Source: Bacillota bacterium (GTDB taxonomy: Bacteria > Bacillota > Clostridia > Christensenellales > Aristaeellaceae). From it: DNA of 20,998 nt. Both the position numbers and the translations under genes were made by a program. Below are positions 1 to 6,182 of the stretch, one piece after another (position 1 is the first letter of the stretch; each line of letters begins with the position of its first letter). Below the pieces are notes generated by a model. That model was not told the DNA's origin. It did no database searches and was given only the letters and a program-made list of their open reading frames with translations. The DNA lies in assembly GCA_023392515.1 (NCBI GenBank), contig JAEVYX010000027.1:1-20998 (forward strand). Direction: 5' to 3'.

Positions 1-14
1 GTGTTATGCTGTTC

Positions 15-97
15 ATGAAGGGTAAGGCTCCTTTCAGTAAAGTTGTTGCTGCAACTCAACTATACCTGATTTCGCCTTATCCTTCATCCTTTTTTTT
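15..97 (+). terminator. Large-loop hairpin terminator of an upstream transcript
   Basis: Bases 15-28 pair with 74-87 over 14 bp, with a single G-U wobble. A run of eight T follows at 90-97, the layout of an intrinsic terminator. The loop is unusually long at 45 nt and contains a second hairpin: 41-44 with 58-61, and inside it 45-48 with 52-55. No gene is visible before it in the window, so it probably ends the transcript to the left. It could also be the 3' part of a leader attenuator, since the left side is cut off. Confidence 0.6.
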
Positions 98-157
98 CAT
101 TGTCCAAAATGTATTGTAGTCCTACACCGGAACCCTCTTCTTTCCCTGCAATTACCC

Positions 158-185
158 TTGTAATCTCAGAGGAGTATGTTACAAT
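158..185 (+). promoter_or_regulatory. Candidate sigma-A promoter for the DEAD-box helicase
   Basis: TTGTAA at 158-163 and TACAAT at 180-185 are separated by 16 bp. A start near 192 would give a leader of about 40 nt before the TTG start at 232. This supports the downstream TTG rather than the upstream in-frame TTG at 100, which lies before the promoter. Confidence 0.45.
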
Positions 186-231
186 AAAGTGTAAGGCTTT
201 CACGATTCTGCCATCCGAAGGAGTATCCGTT

Positions 232-1410
232 TTGACCGAAGAAAAAATTTCTACGTTTTCCCAATTGGATATCAGCCAGGAAGTACAAAAAGCTGTGGAT
301 AAAATGGGCTTCCACGAAGTGACTCCCGTCCAGGTACAAACCATCCCGGTTATGATGGCCGGCCGGGACATCATTGCCCTGGCGCCGACAGGCACCGGCA
401 AGACGGCGGCTTTTGGCATTCCTATGCTGGAATATGTCAGCCTGACGGAGCAGCGCATTCAGGAAGTAGTGCTTTGCCCCACCAGGGAACTGGCGCTGCA
501 GATTGCCCAGGAGCTTACGCATTTGGCTGCCTTTATCCCTGAAGTGCGCATCGCCGTTATTTATGGAGGGCAGCCCATCGCACGGCAGTTGGCCCAATTA
601 AAGCGCAAGCCACAGATTATTATTGCAACGCCCGGGCGAATTTTGGATCATATGCAGCGTGGAACCATTCGCCTGGATCATGTGCATACCATGGTGCTGG
701 ATGAAGCCGATGAAATGCTGAAGATGGGCTTTGTAAAGGATGTAACGAAAATCATCGAGGCATCGCCGCCGAACCGGCAGCTTGTTATGTTCTCTGCCAC
801 CACCAACCAGGATGTGATGACCATTGCCTGGAAGTTCCAACAGGATCCGGTAGAGATCACCATTCCCGCCACCAAAGAAAACCGGCCGCAAATCACCCAA
901 TATGTGATTGCCAGCCAGCGGGAGAAAAAGTATGATCACTTGTTGTATCTGTTGGATACGGGCGTCTATCAGCGGATGATGATCTTTTGCAATACCAAGG
1001 ATATGACCCAAAGGCTTTCCAACCGCCTGCAAAAAGCAGGATACAGTGCTGATTGCATCCATGGCGACATCAAGCAAACCCAGCGCAATGCGGTGATGCA
1101 GTCGTTTCGCAAGGGTAAGTTTCAGATTTTGGTTGCTACCGATGTAGCAGCCCGCGGCATTGATGTGGATGACGTGGAAGCCGTCATCAATTACGACCTG
1201 CCCAATGAGAACGAATACTACCTGCACCGTATCGGCCGTACTGGCCGGGCAAAAAAGCATGGCGTTTCTTTTTCCTTGGTGCCCTTTGCCGATAGTGTGC
1301 GCATGGACGAAATTTTGAAGTATCTCATCACCAAGCCGGTCCCCCTTCATTTTGACGAGATGGGCGTACTGGTCACGGAGGAAGGGACTCCCTTCTTCAC
1401 CGACATGTAA
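232..1410 (+). CDS. DEAD-box ATP-dependent RNA helicase
   Basis: This 392-residue protein is a superfamily 2 RNA helicase that unwinds RNA duplexes using ATP, probably in cold adaptation, ribosome assembly or mRNA turnover. Visible motifs in order are the Q motif (F9, TPVQ at 31-34), Walker A APTGTGKT at 51-58, the DEAD box at 157-160, SAT at 188-190, ARGID and HRIGRTGR at 332-339. Both RecA-like domains are complete. The protein ends soon after the second one, so it lacks the long basic or RNA-binding tail of DeaD/CshA-type helicases and resembles the minimal core. The start is TTG at 232, chosen because AAGGAG at 218-223 sits 8 nt upstream and a promoter lies at 158-185. An earlier in-frame TTG at 100 would add 44 residues unlike the family. 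The gene appears monocistronic, with a hairpin terminator about 60 nt downstream. The family is certain; the exact orthologue is not. Confidence 0.95.
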   Translation: MTEEKISTFSQLDISQEVQKAVDKMGFHEVTPVQVQTIPVMMAGRDIIALAPTGTGKTAAFGIPMLEYVSLTEQRIQEVVLCPTRELALQIAQELTHLAAFIPEVRIAVIYGGQPIARQLAQLKRKPQIIIATPGRILDHMQRGTIRLDHVHTMVLDEADEMLKMGFVKDVTKIIEASPPNRQLVMFSATTNQDVMTIAWKFQQDPVEITIPATKENRPQITQYVIASQREKKYDHLLYLLDTGVYQRMMIFCNTKDMTQRLSNRLQKAGYSADCIHGDIKQTQRNAVMQSFRKGKFQILVATDVAARGIDVDDVEAVINYDLPNENEYYLHRIGRTGRAKKHGVSFSLVPFADSVRMDEILKYLITKPVPLHFDEMGVLVTEEGTPFFTDM

Positions 1411-1472
1411 CATGAAGCGATCGGCTTTGGGGGAAGAGAAGCAGATCCAAAGCTGACATTCGCTTATAGTAA

Positions 1473-1515
1473 AAAGCCTGCCAACTCCCTTGTGGGAAGT
1501 ACGGTAGGCTTTCTT
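1473..1515. terminator. Bidirectional terminator between convergent genes
   Basis: Bases 1473-1482 pair with 1503-1512 over 10 bp (one G-U), with an inner helix of CCC 1487-1489 with GGG 1494-1496. T-rich sequence follows on the plus strand (TTTCTTGTTTC). On the minus strand a run of five T follows the stem. It can therefore serve both the helicase and the convergent CofE-like gene. Confidence 0.8.
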
Positions 1516-1616
1516 GTTTCTTTACACGAAAGGGGAATGTTGTATGCAAAAGGGATGCGGCTATCCTGCTTCAAAAAAGCCATGAGAGGCCGGGGACAGC
1601 ACTCCCTGACGCTGGG

Positions 1617-2363
1617 TTACTTTAGCGGACGGATCAGGATCAGCGGAGTCAATTCGTCTCCCTGACCGGAAGGGTTGTCCTTCAAGGCTTCCTGAAGCTC
1701 TTCATCGGTGAGGGGCATATTGGAGGACTTACCCAGCTGATCTCTTTGTATATCGTTGGCATCCATTAAAACCACGGGGATGCCCACGTCCTTACTGAGC
1801 TTTTCGCATAGCTCATCGGCATTTTGAGGGTTAATCAGAGCCATCTGCTTGTACACATCAAAACTGGAGCGGAAATAGAACCCGTCGATGCCGCCTACGC
1901 CCTTGCCGCAAACCTTGTAAAACACGCCATGGATTCCAAAGGGCCTTGTAACGGCACTTAAAAATGCGGCAAGCAATACACGGGGCAAACCGCAGATATC
2001 GATAACCAGCTGCAATTTGTAGGGCTCGTGCATACCCACGCCGGTATGGTTGATTCCGGCAAAACGCCACAGGAAATTAGCCCAAAAACCAGGCTTCACT
2101 TCATCCTTGGTTTTTACGGACTCCACACACATGCACATGACCTTAGCCCCGAAGGAAAGAACATCACCTTGTTGATACAGGGGCATTACATACCGGCGCA
2201 CCAATTCCGCCTGATCTTCCCCTCGATTGACAAAATGGGTTTGTATAGCGAAGCGGTCATAGCGGCGTCCGCTCTGGCCGGTAATGGTACCCCGGTCGAA
2301 ATAGACGATGCCGTCTTTTTCCCGGCGCTGCTCGTTCAGGTTACGGGATGCAATGATACCCAT
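1617..2363 (-). CDS. CofE-like protein, F420-0:gamma-glutamyl ligase family
   Basis: This 248-residue protein resembles the bacterial and cyanobacterial proteins annotated as coenzyme F420-0:L-glutamate ligase (CofE family, PF01996). CofE adds L-glutamate to the lactyl phosphate side chain of F420-0 using GTP. Seen here: an N-terminal RYDRFAIQTHFV segment, the QQGDVLSFGAKV block where the family has a GD(I/V)-x-SEK motif, a central GVGMHEPYKLQLVIDICGLP stretch, a GGIDG segment, and VVLMDANDI where the family has a VDVNDL-like motif. No other cofactor F420 gene is in the window and most Clostridia do not make F420, so the true substrate is unknown. The ATG at 2363 is preferred over an in-frame start at 2402 because GGGAGG lies 8 nt upstream and the predicted transcript begins near 2404. 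The family call is confident; the activity is not. Confidence 0.75.
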   Translation of the reverse strand: MGIIASRNLNEQRREKDGIVYFDRGTITGQSGRRYDRFAIQTHFVNRGEDQAELVRRYVMPLYQQGDVLSFGAKVMCMCVESVKTKDEVKPGFWANFLWRFAGINHTGVGMHEPYKLQLVIDICGLPRVLLAAFLSAVTRPFGIHGVFYKVCGKGVGGIDGFYFRSSFDVYKQMALINPQNADELCEKLSKDVGIPVVLMDANDIQRDQLGKSSNMPLTDEELQEALKDNPSGQGDELTPLILIRPLK

Positions 2364-2410
2364 GCTGCCGTCCTCCCTGTTGATTATGGGACAAAAGCCC
2401 ATTTTGGGCC

Positions 2411-2439
2411 ATTGTACACCGGAAAGAATGCCTTGTCAA
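2411..2439 (-). promoter_or_regulatory. Sigma-A promoter of the CofE-like gene
   Basis: On the minus strand TTGACA (2439-2434) and TACAAT (2416-2411) are separated by exactly 17 bp. That is a perfect -35, one mismatch in the -10 and ideal spacing. Transcription would start near 2404, leaving a leader of about 40 nt before the ATG at 2363. This suggests steady expression by the housekeeping sigma factor. Confidence 0.75.
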
Positions 2440-2490
2440 TTTCATGGTGTGGAGATTGGGCACAAATCATGCAGGTTTGGCAAAATGCCA

Positions 2491-2523
2491 TAAAAAACAA
2501 GAAAGCGGAACAACTCCGCTTTC
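2491..2523 (-). terminator. Intrinsic terminator after the small-gene pair
   Basis: A perfect 9-bp stem, 2515-2523 with 2501-2509, has a 5-nt loop. On the minus strand it is followed by TTGTTTTTTA. It overlaps the stop codon of the 43-residue ORF and closes the minus-strand unit that begins with the Spo0E-like gene. It also lies upstream of the CofE-like promoter, so the two units are separate. Confidence 0.8.
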
Positions 2524-2653
2524 ACCGATCTTTGGGACGATAGGGAAGCATGGCCGCAATCATGCTTCCCTCCATTCCAAACAGACACCACATCTGATAC
2601 TTTAGGCGCGCCACACCAATGGAAAGGATTGTGTGGCCTGCAGGCACAATCAT
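2522..2653 (-). CDS. Hypothetical 43-residue ORF overlapping the Spo0E-like gene
   Basis: An ATG at 2653 overlaps the stop of the Spo0E-like gene in an ATGA arrangement, typical of translational coupling. The frame stays open until a TGA that abuts the terminator hairpin. The predicted product (starts MIVPAGHTIL, ends MLPYRPKDR) has a mildly hydrophobic centre and no domain I recognise. It has no ribosome binding site of its own. An 11-bp perfect inverted repeat (2542-2571) lies inside the frame, which could mean the stretch is a structured 3' untranslated region instead. It fills the space between the upstream stop and the terminator exactly. I treat it as possible rather than established. 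Confidence 0.3.
   Translation of the reverse strand: MIVPAGHTILSIGVARLKYQMWCLFGMEGSMIAAMLPYRPKDR
2542..2571. repeat. Perfect 11-bp inverted repeat
   Basis: Bases 2542-2552 are the exact reverse complement of 2561-2571, with an 8-nt loop. No T-run follows on either strand, so it is not a standard terminator. It lies just before (in transcript order) the true terminator at 2491-2523 and inside the 43-residue ORF. In RNA it would form a stable hairpin and might protect the 3' end of the short transcript. Confidence 0.6.
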
Positions 2654-2817
2654 CCAGCGGCTTTTTCTGGCTGGCATTCTTCCCGCAAAGCTTGAGCTTG
2701 CATCTCGTCCAGCTTTCGACTTAACCGGATCGCCTCTTCCAAATCGCCCTGCGCAAACTGGTTTTCCAACATCCGGCGGAAAAATTGGATTGCGTCCTTT
2801 TCCTCTGTACCTTTCAT
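2650..2817 (-). CDS. Spo0E-like small protein (putative aspartyl-phosphate phosphatase)
   Basis: A 55-residue protein starts at ATG 2817, with AGGAGG (2830-2825) 7 nt upstream, a strong and well-placed site. It begins MKGTEEKDAIQFFRRMLENQ. Residues 26-40 fit the Spo0E family pattern of two short helices with an S-x-x-L-D signature, here SRKLDE at 33-38 after an acidic, leucine-containing first helix. In Bacillus, Spo0E-type proteins dephosphorylate Spo0A~P and so delay sporulation, and family members are typically 50-90 residues. Here the signature is present, but the usual I-x-x-Y that follows it is replaced by M-Q-A-Q, so activity is uncertain. The next frame overlaps its stop codon by 4 nt. 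The assignment rests on one short motif plus size; other small helical proteins could look similar. That this is a real gene is much more certain than its function. Confidence 0.6.
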   Translation of the reverse strand: MKGTEEKDAIQFFRRMLENQFAQGDLEEAIRLSRKLDEMQAQALREECQPEKAAG

Positions 2818-2830
2818 GAGAATTCCTCCT

Positions 2831-3041
2831 GTGTTACGTTATTAATTGAACCACTCAATATACAACATATGGTAGCCATTTTCCTTTCCATATACAGCAT
2901 ACACTGTTTTTCGCACCATTGCAACAGCGAAAGGAAGGGGCTTTTGTCGAAGGTTGTCATGTGAATGATATTTAATAACATTTACATATTTTACAACCTA
3001 CACTATATATCGGAAATAAAATCAATTTTTTTAGCGGGGGA
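2831..3041. other. AT-rich intergenic spacer between divergent units
   Basis: This stretch separates the minus-strand Spo0E-like gene from the plus-strand proS promoter. It holds the weak candidate minus-strand promoter at 2896-2924. The rest, especially 2960-3035, is very AT-rich and carries no open frame, clear repeat or RNA structure that I can support. Confidence 0.5.
2896..2924 (-). promoter_or_regulatory. Weak candidate promoter for the Spo0E-like gene
   Basis: On the minus strand TTGCAA (2924-2919) and TATGCT (2901-2896) are 17 bp apart. Both hexamers match the sigma-A consensus only 4 of 6, so this is tentative. It would give a leader of about 70 nt. Confidence 0.3.
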
Positions 3042-3070
3042 TTGAAATCTTTTCTTGAAAATTGTATAAT
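3042..3070 (+). promoter_or_regulatory. Sigma-A promoter of the proS operon
   Basis: TTGAAA at 3042-3047 and a perfect TATAAT at 3065-3070 are 17 bp apart. Transcription should begin near 3077, at the 5' end of the T-box leader. Confidence 0.8.
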
Positions 3071-3076
3071 ACGGTC

Positions 3077-3307
3077 ACATCAAGCGATGATAGGCAACCG
3101 CCCGCTTCAAAGCCTTTCCAGAGAGCGCTGTCATGGTGCAAGACGCGCAAGGCAAATCCGGGTGTCCCGGCCTGGAGCATGCGGCCAATACCCGCCGTCC
3201 AGCCCCCGATACAGGGCCTTCAAGGAGGGCGCTTAGAGCGCCAAGCCGGGTGGTACCGCGAAGCATGCCTTCGTCCCTGCAAATAAGCAGCGGCGGGGCT
3301 TTTTTTA
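3077..3307 (+). promoter_or_regulatory. T-box leader controlling proS
   Basis: The T-box core GGGTGGTACCGCG is at 3248-3260. Stem I elements are visible: AGAGAGC at 3120-3126 and GGTG at 3135-3138. A short stem (3228-3233 with 3237-3242) precedes the T-box. The antiterminator side helix CGAAG/CTTCG follows, then GTCCCTGC (3273-3280), which can instead pair with 3287-3299 to form a terminator ending in seven T at 3300-3306. In this family, uncharged cognate tRNA binds the specifier loop and the T-box bulge and favours read-through. The downstream gene encodes prolyl-tRNA synthetase, so the expected effector is uncharged tRNA-Pro. CCT at 3171-3173 is a possible specifier, but I could not fold stem I with certainty. 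Confidence 0.93.
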
Positions 3308-3339
3308 TATCCCCGCGGCAATGAAAGAGAGGCTTCATT

Positions 3340-4782
3340 ATGGCTAAGGAAAAAAATCAGGAGTTTGTACAGCATCTGACACCCCGGGATGTGGACTTTT
3401 CCCAGTGGTATACCGATGTAATTTTAAAGACTGAATTGGTAGACTATGCTCCTGTTCGGGGCTGTATGATCGTCCGTCCTTATGGGTACGCCATCTGGGA
3501 GCGAATCCAGCAGGAAATGGATGCCAGGTTCAAGGCGACGGGCCATCAAAATGTGTATATGCCCATGCTGATCCCCGAGAGCCTTCTGCTCAAGGAAGCG
3601 GAGCATGTGGAAGGCTTCGCTCCGGAAGTGGCCTGGGTCACCCAGGGGGGAAATGAAACGCTGCAGGAGCGCCTGGCGATTCGTCCCACCAGCGAAACCA
3701 TATTTTGCGCCATGTATTCCAAGTGGGTACAGTCCTGGCGCGATCTGCCTATGAAATACAATCAGTGGTGCTCTGTGCTGCGTTGGGAAAAAAGCACCCG
3801 ACCCTTTCTGCGCACCAGCGAATTCTTGTGGCAGGAAGGCCACACCATCCACGCTACGGCAGAGGAATCCCAAGCCGAGACATTGCAAATGCTGGAAGTC
3901 TACCGGGAAGTGGCGGAAACAGAATTGGCCCTGCCTGTATATGTAGGGCAGAAGAGCGACAAGGAAAAGTTTGCAGGTGCCAGGGCAACCTATTCCATGG
4001 AAGCCATGATGCAGGATGGAAAAGCCCTGCAGGCCGGCACCAGCCACAACTTCGGCACAAACTTTGCCGAGGCTTTTGAAATTCGCTATCTCAACAAGGA
4101 CGGACAATTGGCCTATGTTCATGAAACCAGCTGGGGTGTATCCACAAGGCTTATTGGCGCCATTATCATGGCCCATGGCGACGAACGGGGCCTTCGTCTG
4201 CCGCCTCGCATCGCGCCCACCCAAGTGGTCATTGTTCCGGTAGCTGCCCACAAGGGCGGCGTAACGGAGGCCTGCGAAAAGGTGGCCGCTGCGCTGAAGG
4301 CAGCCGGCATCCGTGTCACCCTGGACGACCGTGACACCTACAGCCCCGGCTACAAATTTAACGATTGGGAAATGAAAGGCGTGCCCCTTCGCTTGGAAAT
4401 CGGGCCCCGGGATGTGGAAAACGGGCAGGCATTTGCTTGCCGGCGGGATACGTTTGAAAAATTCGCCCTGCCTATGGAGGAGCTGGTAAGCCGGATACCG
4501 GTGATTTTGCAGGAGATTCAAGACACCCTGTATGCCCAGGCAAAAACATTCCGTGATGCGAAGACACGGGACGTCCACACGCTTGAGGAACTGGGAACGG
4601 CTGTGCAGGACGGCTTTGCCAAGGCCATGTGGTGCGGCTGCAGAGAATGCGAAGATGCCGTGAAGGAAAAGTTCAACGCCACCAGCCGTAATATGCCCTT
4701 TGACCAGACACCCGTTGGAGAGGTTTGCACCATCTGCGGCAAGCCTGCCAAGAAAGTGATGTATTTTGCCAAAGCATACTAA
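3340..4782 (+). CDS. proS: Prolyl-tRNA synthetase, archaeal/eukaryotic-like type
   Basis: This 480-residue class II synthetase joins proline to tRNA-Pro in the cytoplasm. Visible are motif 2 (RWEKSTRPFLRTSEF at 148-162) and motif 3 around GDERGLRLPPRIAP (280-293). A C-terminal zinc-binding domain has C432, C434, C437, C463 and C466, and the chain ends in tyrosine (YFAKAY), as in this subclass. The length and the absence of a large insertion between motifs 2 and 3 show the form without the INS editing domain that is typical of E. coli-type ProRS. ATG 3340 has AGAGAGG 7 nt upstream. It is controlled by the T-box leader and probably transcribed with the two genes after it: a 41-nt gap to the methyltransferase, which then overlaps the third gene. 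Confidence 0.97.
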   Translation: MAKEKNQEFVQHLTPRDVDFSQWYTDVILKTELVDYAPVRGCMIVRPYGYAIWERIQQEMDARFKATGHQNVYMPMLIPESLLLKEAEHVEGFAPEVAWVTQGGNETLQERLAIRPTSETIFCAMYSKWVQSWRDLPMKYNQWCSVLRWEKSTRPFLRTSEFLWQEGHTIHATAEESQAETLQMLEVYREVAETELALPVYVGQKSDKEKFAGARATYSMEAMMQDGKALQAGTSHNFGTNFAEAFEIRYLNKDGQLAYVHETSWGVSTRLIGAIIMAHGDERGLRLPPRIAPTQVVIVPVAAHKGGVTEACEKVAAALKAAGIRVTLDDRDTYSPGYKFNDWEMKGVPLRLEIGPRDVENGQAFACRRDTFEKFALPMEELVSRIPVILQEIQDTLYAQAKTFRDAKTRDVHTLEELGTAVQDGFAKAMWCGCRECEDAVKEKFNATSRNMPFDQTPVGEVCTICGKPAKKVMYFAKAY

Positions 4783-4823
4783 GAAAAGCACCCATAGAAA
4801 TCGGAAGGGGAGGAGGAGTTTGG

Positions 4824-5573
4824 ATGCCCAGTCTGGAAGCATATGAAAGCGGGCTTGACTATTCCTATGCTCCGGGTGTATTCCCTTCCCTGGAGTGCGT
4901 GAAGAAACGCCCCGGCTGTGTACGGAGGTTATTGGTACACAGCCAGAGCGGCAAAAGCGAAGGGGTGGAGGAACTGACCGCCCTGTGCCGGGAGCTGGGG
5001 GTGCGCATTGAAGAGGCGGACCGGGCTTTGAAAAGGATATCCGGCAAGGAGAACTGCTTTGCCGCCGTGGTGTTTGAAAAGTTTCAAGGTTCCATGTCTC
5101 CGGCCTGCCCCCATGTGGTTCTGCACCGCCCCAGCGATGCCGGCAATCTTGGCACGATTTTGCGTACAGCCTTGGGGTTCGGATTGAAAAGCCTGGCAAT
5201 AATTCGTCCGGCAGCGGACGTGTATGATCCAAGGGTGGTTCGAGCCAGTATGGGGGCGCTGTTTTCCATGGAAGTTGCAGTATTTGACAGCTTTGAAGCA
5301 TATCGGGCTGGTTTTCCAAACCATACGCTTTACCCGTTTATGCTGGACGGCGCATGTGATTTGGAAATGGCATCAAAATATGCAAAAGCGCCCTGGGCCC
5401 TTGTTTTCGGTAGCGAGGGGAGCGGTCTGCCTCCCTCCTTTTCCACCCTGGGCCAGGCGGTCCGCATTCCACACAGCAGCGATATTGATTCGCTGAACCT
5501 GTCAGTGGCCGCCGCCATTGGCATGTATGCATTCACTCAACCGGCGCAACCAAGGAGGGATAGCCATGTATGA
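4824..5573 (+). CDS. SpoU/TrmH-family RNA 2'-O-methyltransferase
   Basis: A 249-residue SPOUT-class enzyme that probably methylates a ribose 2'-OH in rRNA or tRNA using S-adenosylmethionine. The N-terminal ~95 residues match a SpoU substrate-binding domain. The catalytic domain has all three family motifs: NLGTILRTALGFG (108-120) with catalytic-type N108 and R114, VFGSEGSGLP (194-203), and SLNLSVAAAIGMYAF near the C terminus, which form the knotted cofactor site. ATG 4824 is chosen because AGGAGG at 4811-4816 lies 7 nt upstream; a longer in-frame ATG at 4725 would sit inside proS. It is the second gene of the proS operon, and its last 8 nt overlap the next gene. The substrate nucleotide cannot be told from sequence alone. 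Confidence 0.9.
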   Translation: MPSLEAYESGLDYSYAPGVFPSLECVKKRPGCVRRLLVHSQSGKSEGVEELTALCRELGVRIEEADRALKRISGKENCFAAVVFEKFQGSMSPACPHVVLHRPSDAGNLGTILRTALGFGLKSLAIIRPAADVYDPRVVRASMGALFSMEVAVFDSFEAYRAGFPNHTLYPFMLDGACDLEMASKYAKAPWALVFGSEGSGLPPSFSTLGQAVRIPHSSDIDSLNLSVAAAIGMYAFTQPAQPRRDSHV

Positions 5574-6111
5574 TGAAATTGTTTCTGCAATCACGCAAGC
5601 CGTTTCTTTTTTAAAGAAGGCAGGGTCCCTGGAGCCTGGAGCAATGGTAGTTTTGGGCTGCTCCACCAGTGAAGTGATGGGGGAAAGAATCGGCAAGGGC
5701 AGTGTACCGGAACTTGGTGTGGTCATTGCCAAGGCTATGGCCGAGGCTTGCCGGGATAATGGTTTGGTTCCTGCCTTTCAGTGCTGTGAGCATCTCAACC
5801 GAGCAGTTGTAATGGAGCAGGCAGAGCTTAGGAATCGGGGGCTGTGCCAAGTGGCGGCCATACCTCAGCCTAAGGCCGGGGGCAGCGTACCCGCGGCTGC
5901 ATGGAAATTGCTGCAAGAACCTGCTCTGGCCCTGGCGGCCCAGGCGGATGCAGCCATTGATATTGGCGATACCCTGGTAGGCATGCACATCCGGCCTGTG
6001 GCCGTGCCTGTACGGGCGGAGCTTCGCAAAATAGGCCAGGCCAATCTGGTGATGGCCTACAGCCGTTTACCGTATACTGGCGGAGTTCGGACTGTGTATA
6101 CGCTGGATTAG
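5566..6111 (+). CDS. UPF0340/TIGR01440 family protein (YwlG-like)
   Basis: A 181-residue protein of a family widespread in Bacillota with no settled function. Hallmarks seen here: VLGCSTSEVMGERIG near residue 26, CCEHLNRAVVME, PQPKAGGSVPAAAW, and DIGDTLVGMHIRPVAVPVR. The C-terminal RPKxIGG-like segment is altered to SRLPYTGG. The conserved Cys, His and Asp residues suggest a ligand- or metal-binding fold, but that is inference. The start is ATG 5566 with AAGGAGG at 5552-5558, inside the end of the methyltransferase gene, an overlap consistent with translational coupling in the proS operon. An in-frame TTG at 5518 is less likely. A long hairpin terminator follows within 10 nt. Confidence 0.88.
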   Translation: MYDEIVSAITQAVSFLKKAGSLEPGAMVVLGCSTSEVMGERIGKGSVPELGVVIAKAMAEACRDNGLVPAFQCCEHLNRAVVMEQAELRNRGLCQVAAIPQPKAGGSVPAAAWKLLQEPALALAAQADAAIDIGDTLVGMHIRPVAVPVRAELRKIGQANLVMAYSRLPYTGGVRTVYTLD

Positions 6112-6120
6112 GAAAAATTC

Positions 6121-6172
6121 TGGCAAGAAAAGAGCTTGGAAGTGCGCGCACTGCCAAGCTCTTTTCTTGCCA
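6121..6172. terminator. Bidirectional terminator, 19-bp perfect stem
   Basis: Bases 6121-6139 are the exact reverse complement of 6154-6172, and an inner helix 6141-6145/6148-6152 extends the hairpin. The 3' arm contains CTCTTTTCTTG on the plus strand. On the minus strand a T-rich GAATTTTTCC follows the stem. It sits between the convergent proS operon and apgM, 10 nt from either stop, so it probably ends both. Confidence 0.85.
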
Positions 6173-6182
6173 TACTGAAATA

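Noticed and set aside
598..1413. Minus-strand frame of 271 codons antisense to the helicase
   Set aside because: It has no motif and no suitable ribosome binding site, and it mirrors a certain gene.
2028..2543. Plus-strand frame of 171 codons over the CofE-like gene
   Set aside because: It is antisense to the CofE-like protein, has no recognisable domain, and crosses the minus-strand promoter and terminator.
3042..3338. Several short frames on both strands between the proS promoter and proS
   Set aside because: This interval is the structured T-box leader; the frames have no ribosome binding sites and low-complexity products.
3424..5319. A very long minus-strand open frame (631 codons) antisense to proS and the methyltransferase gene
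   Set aside because: Its translation is rich in Cys, His, Pro and Gly with no recognisable domain, and it lies fully opposite two strongly conserved genes. It is a by-product of their codon usage.
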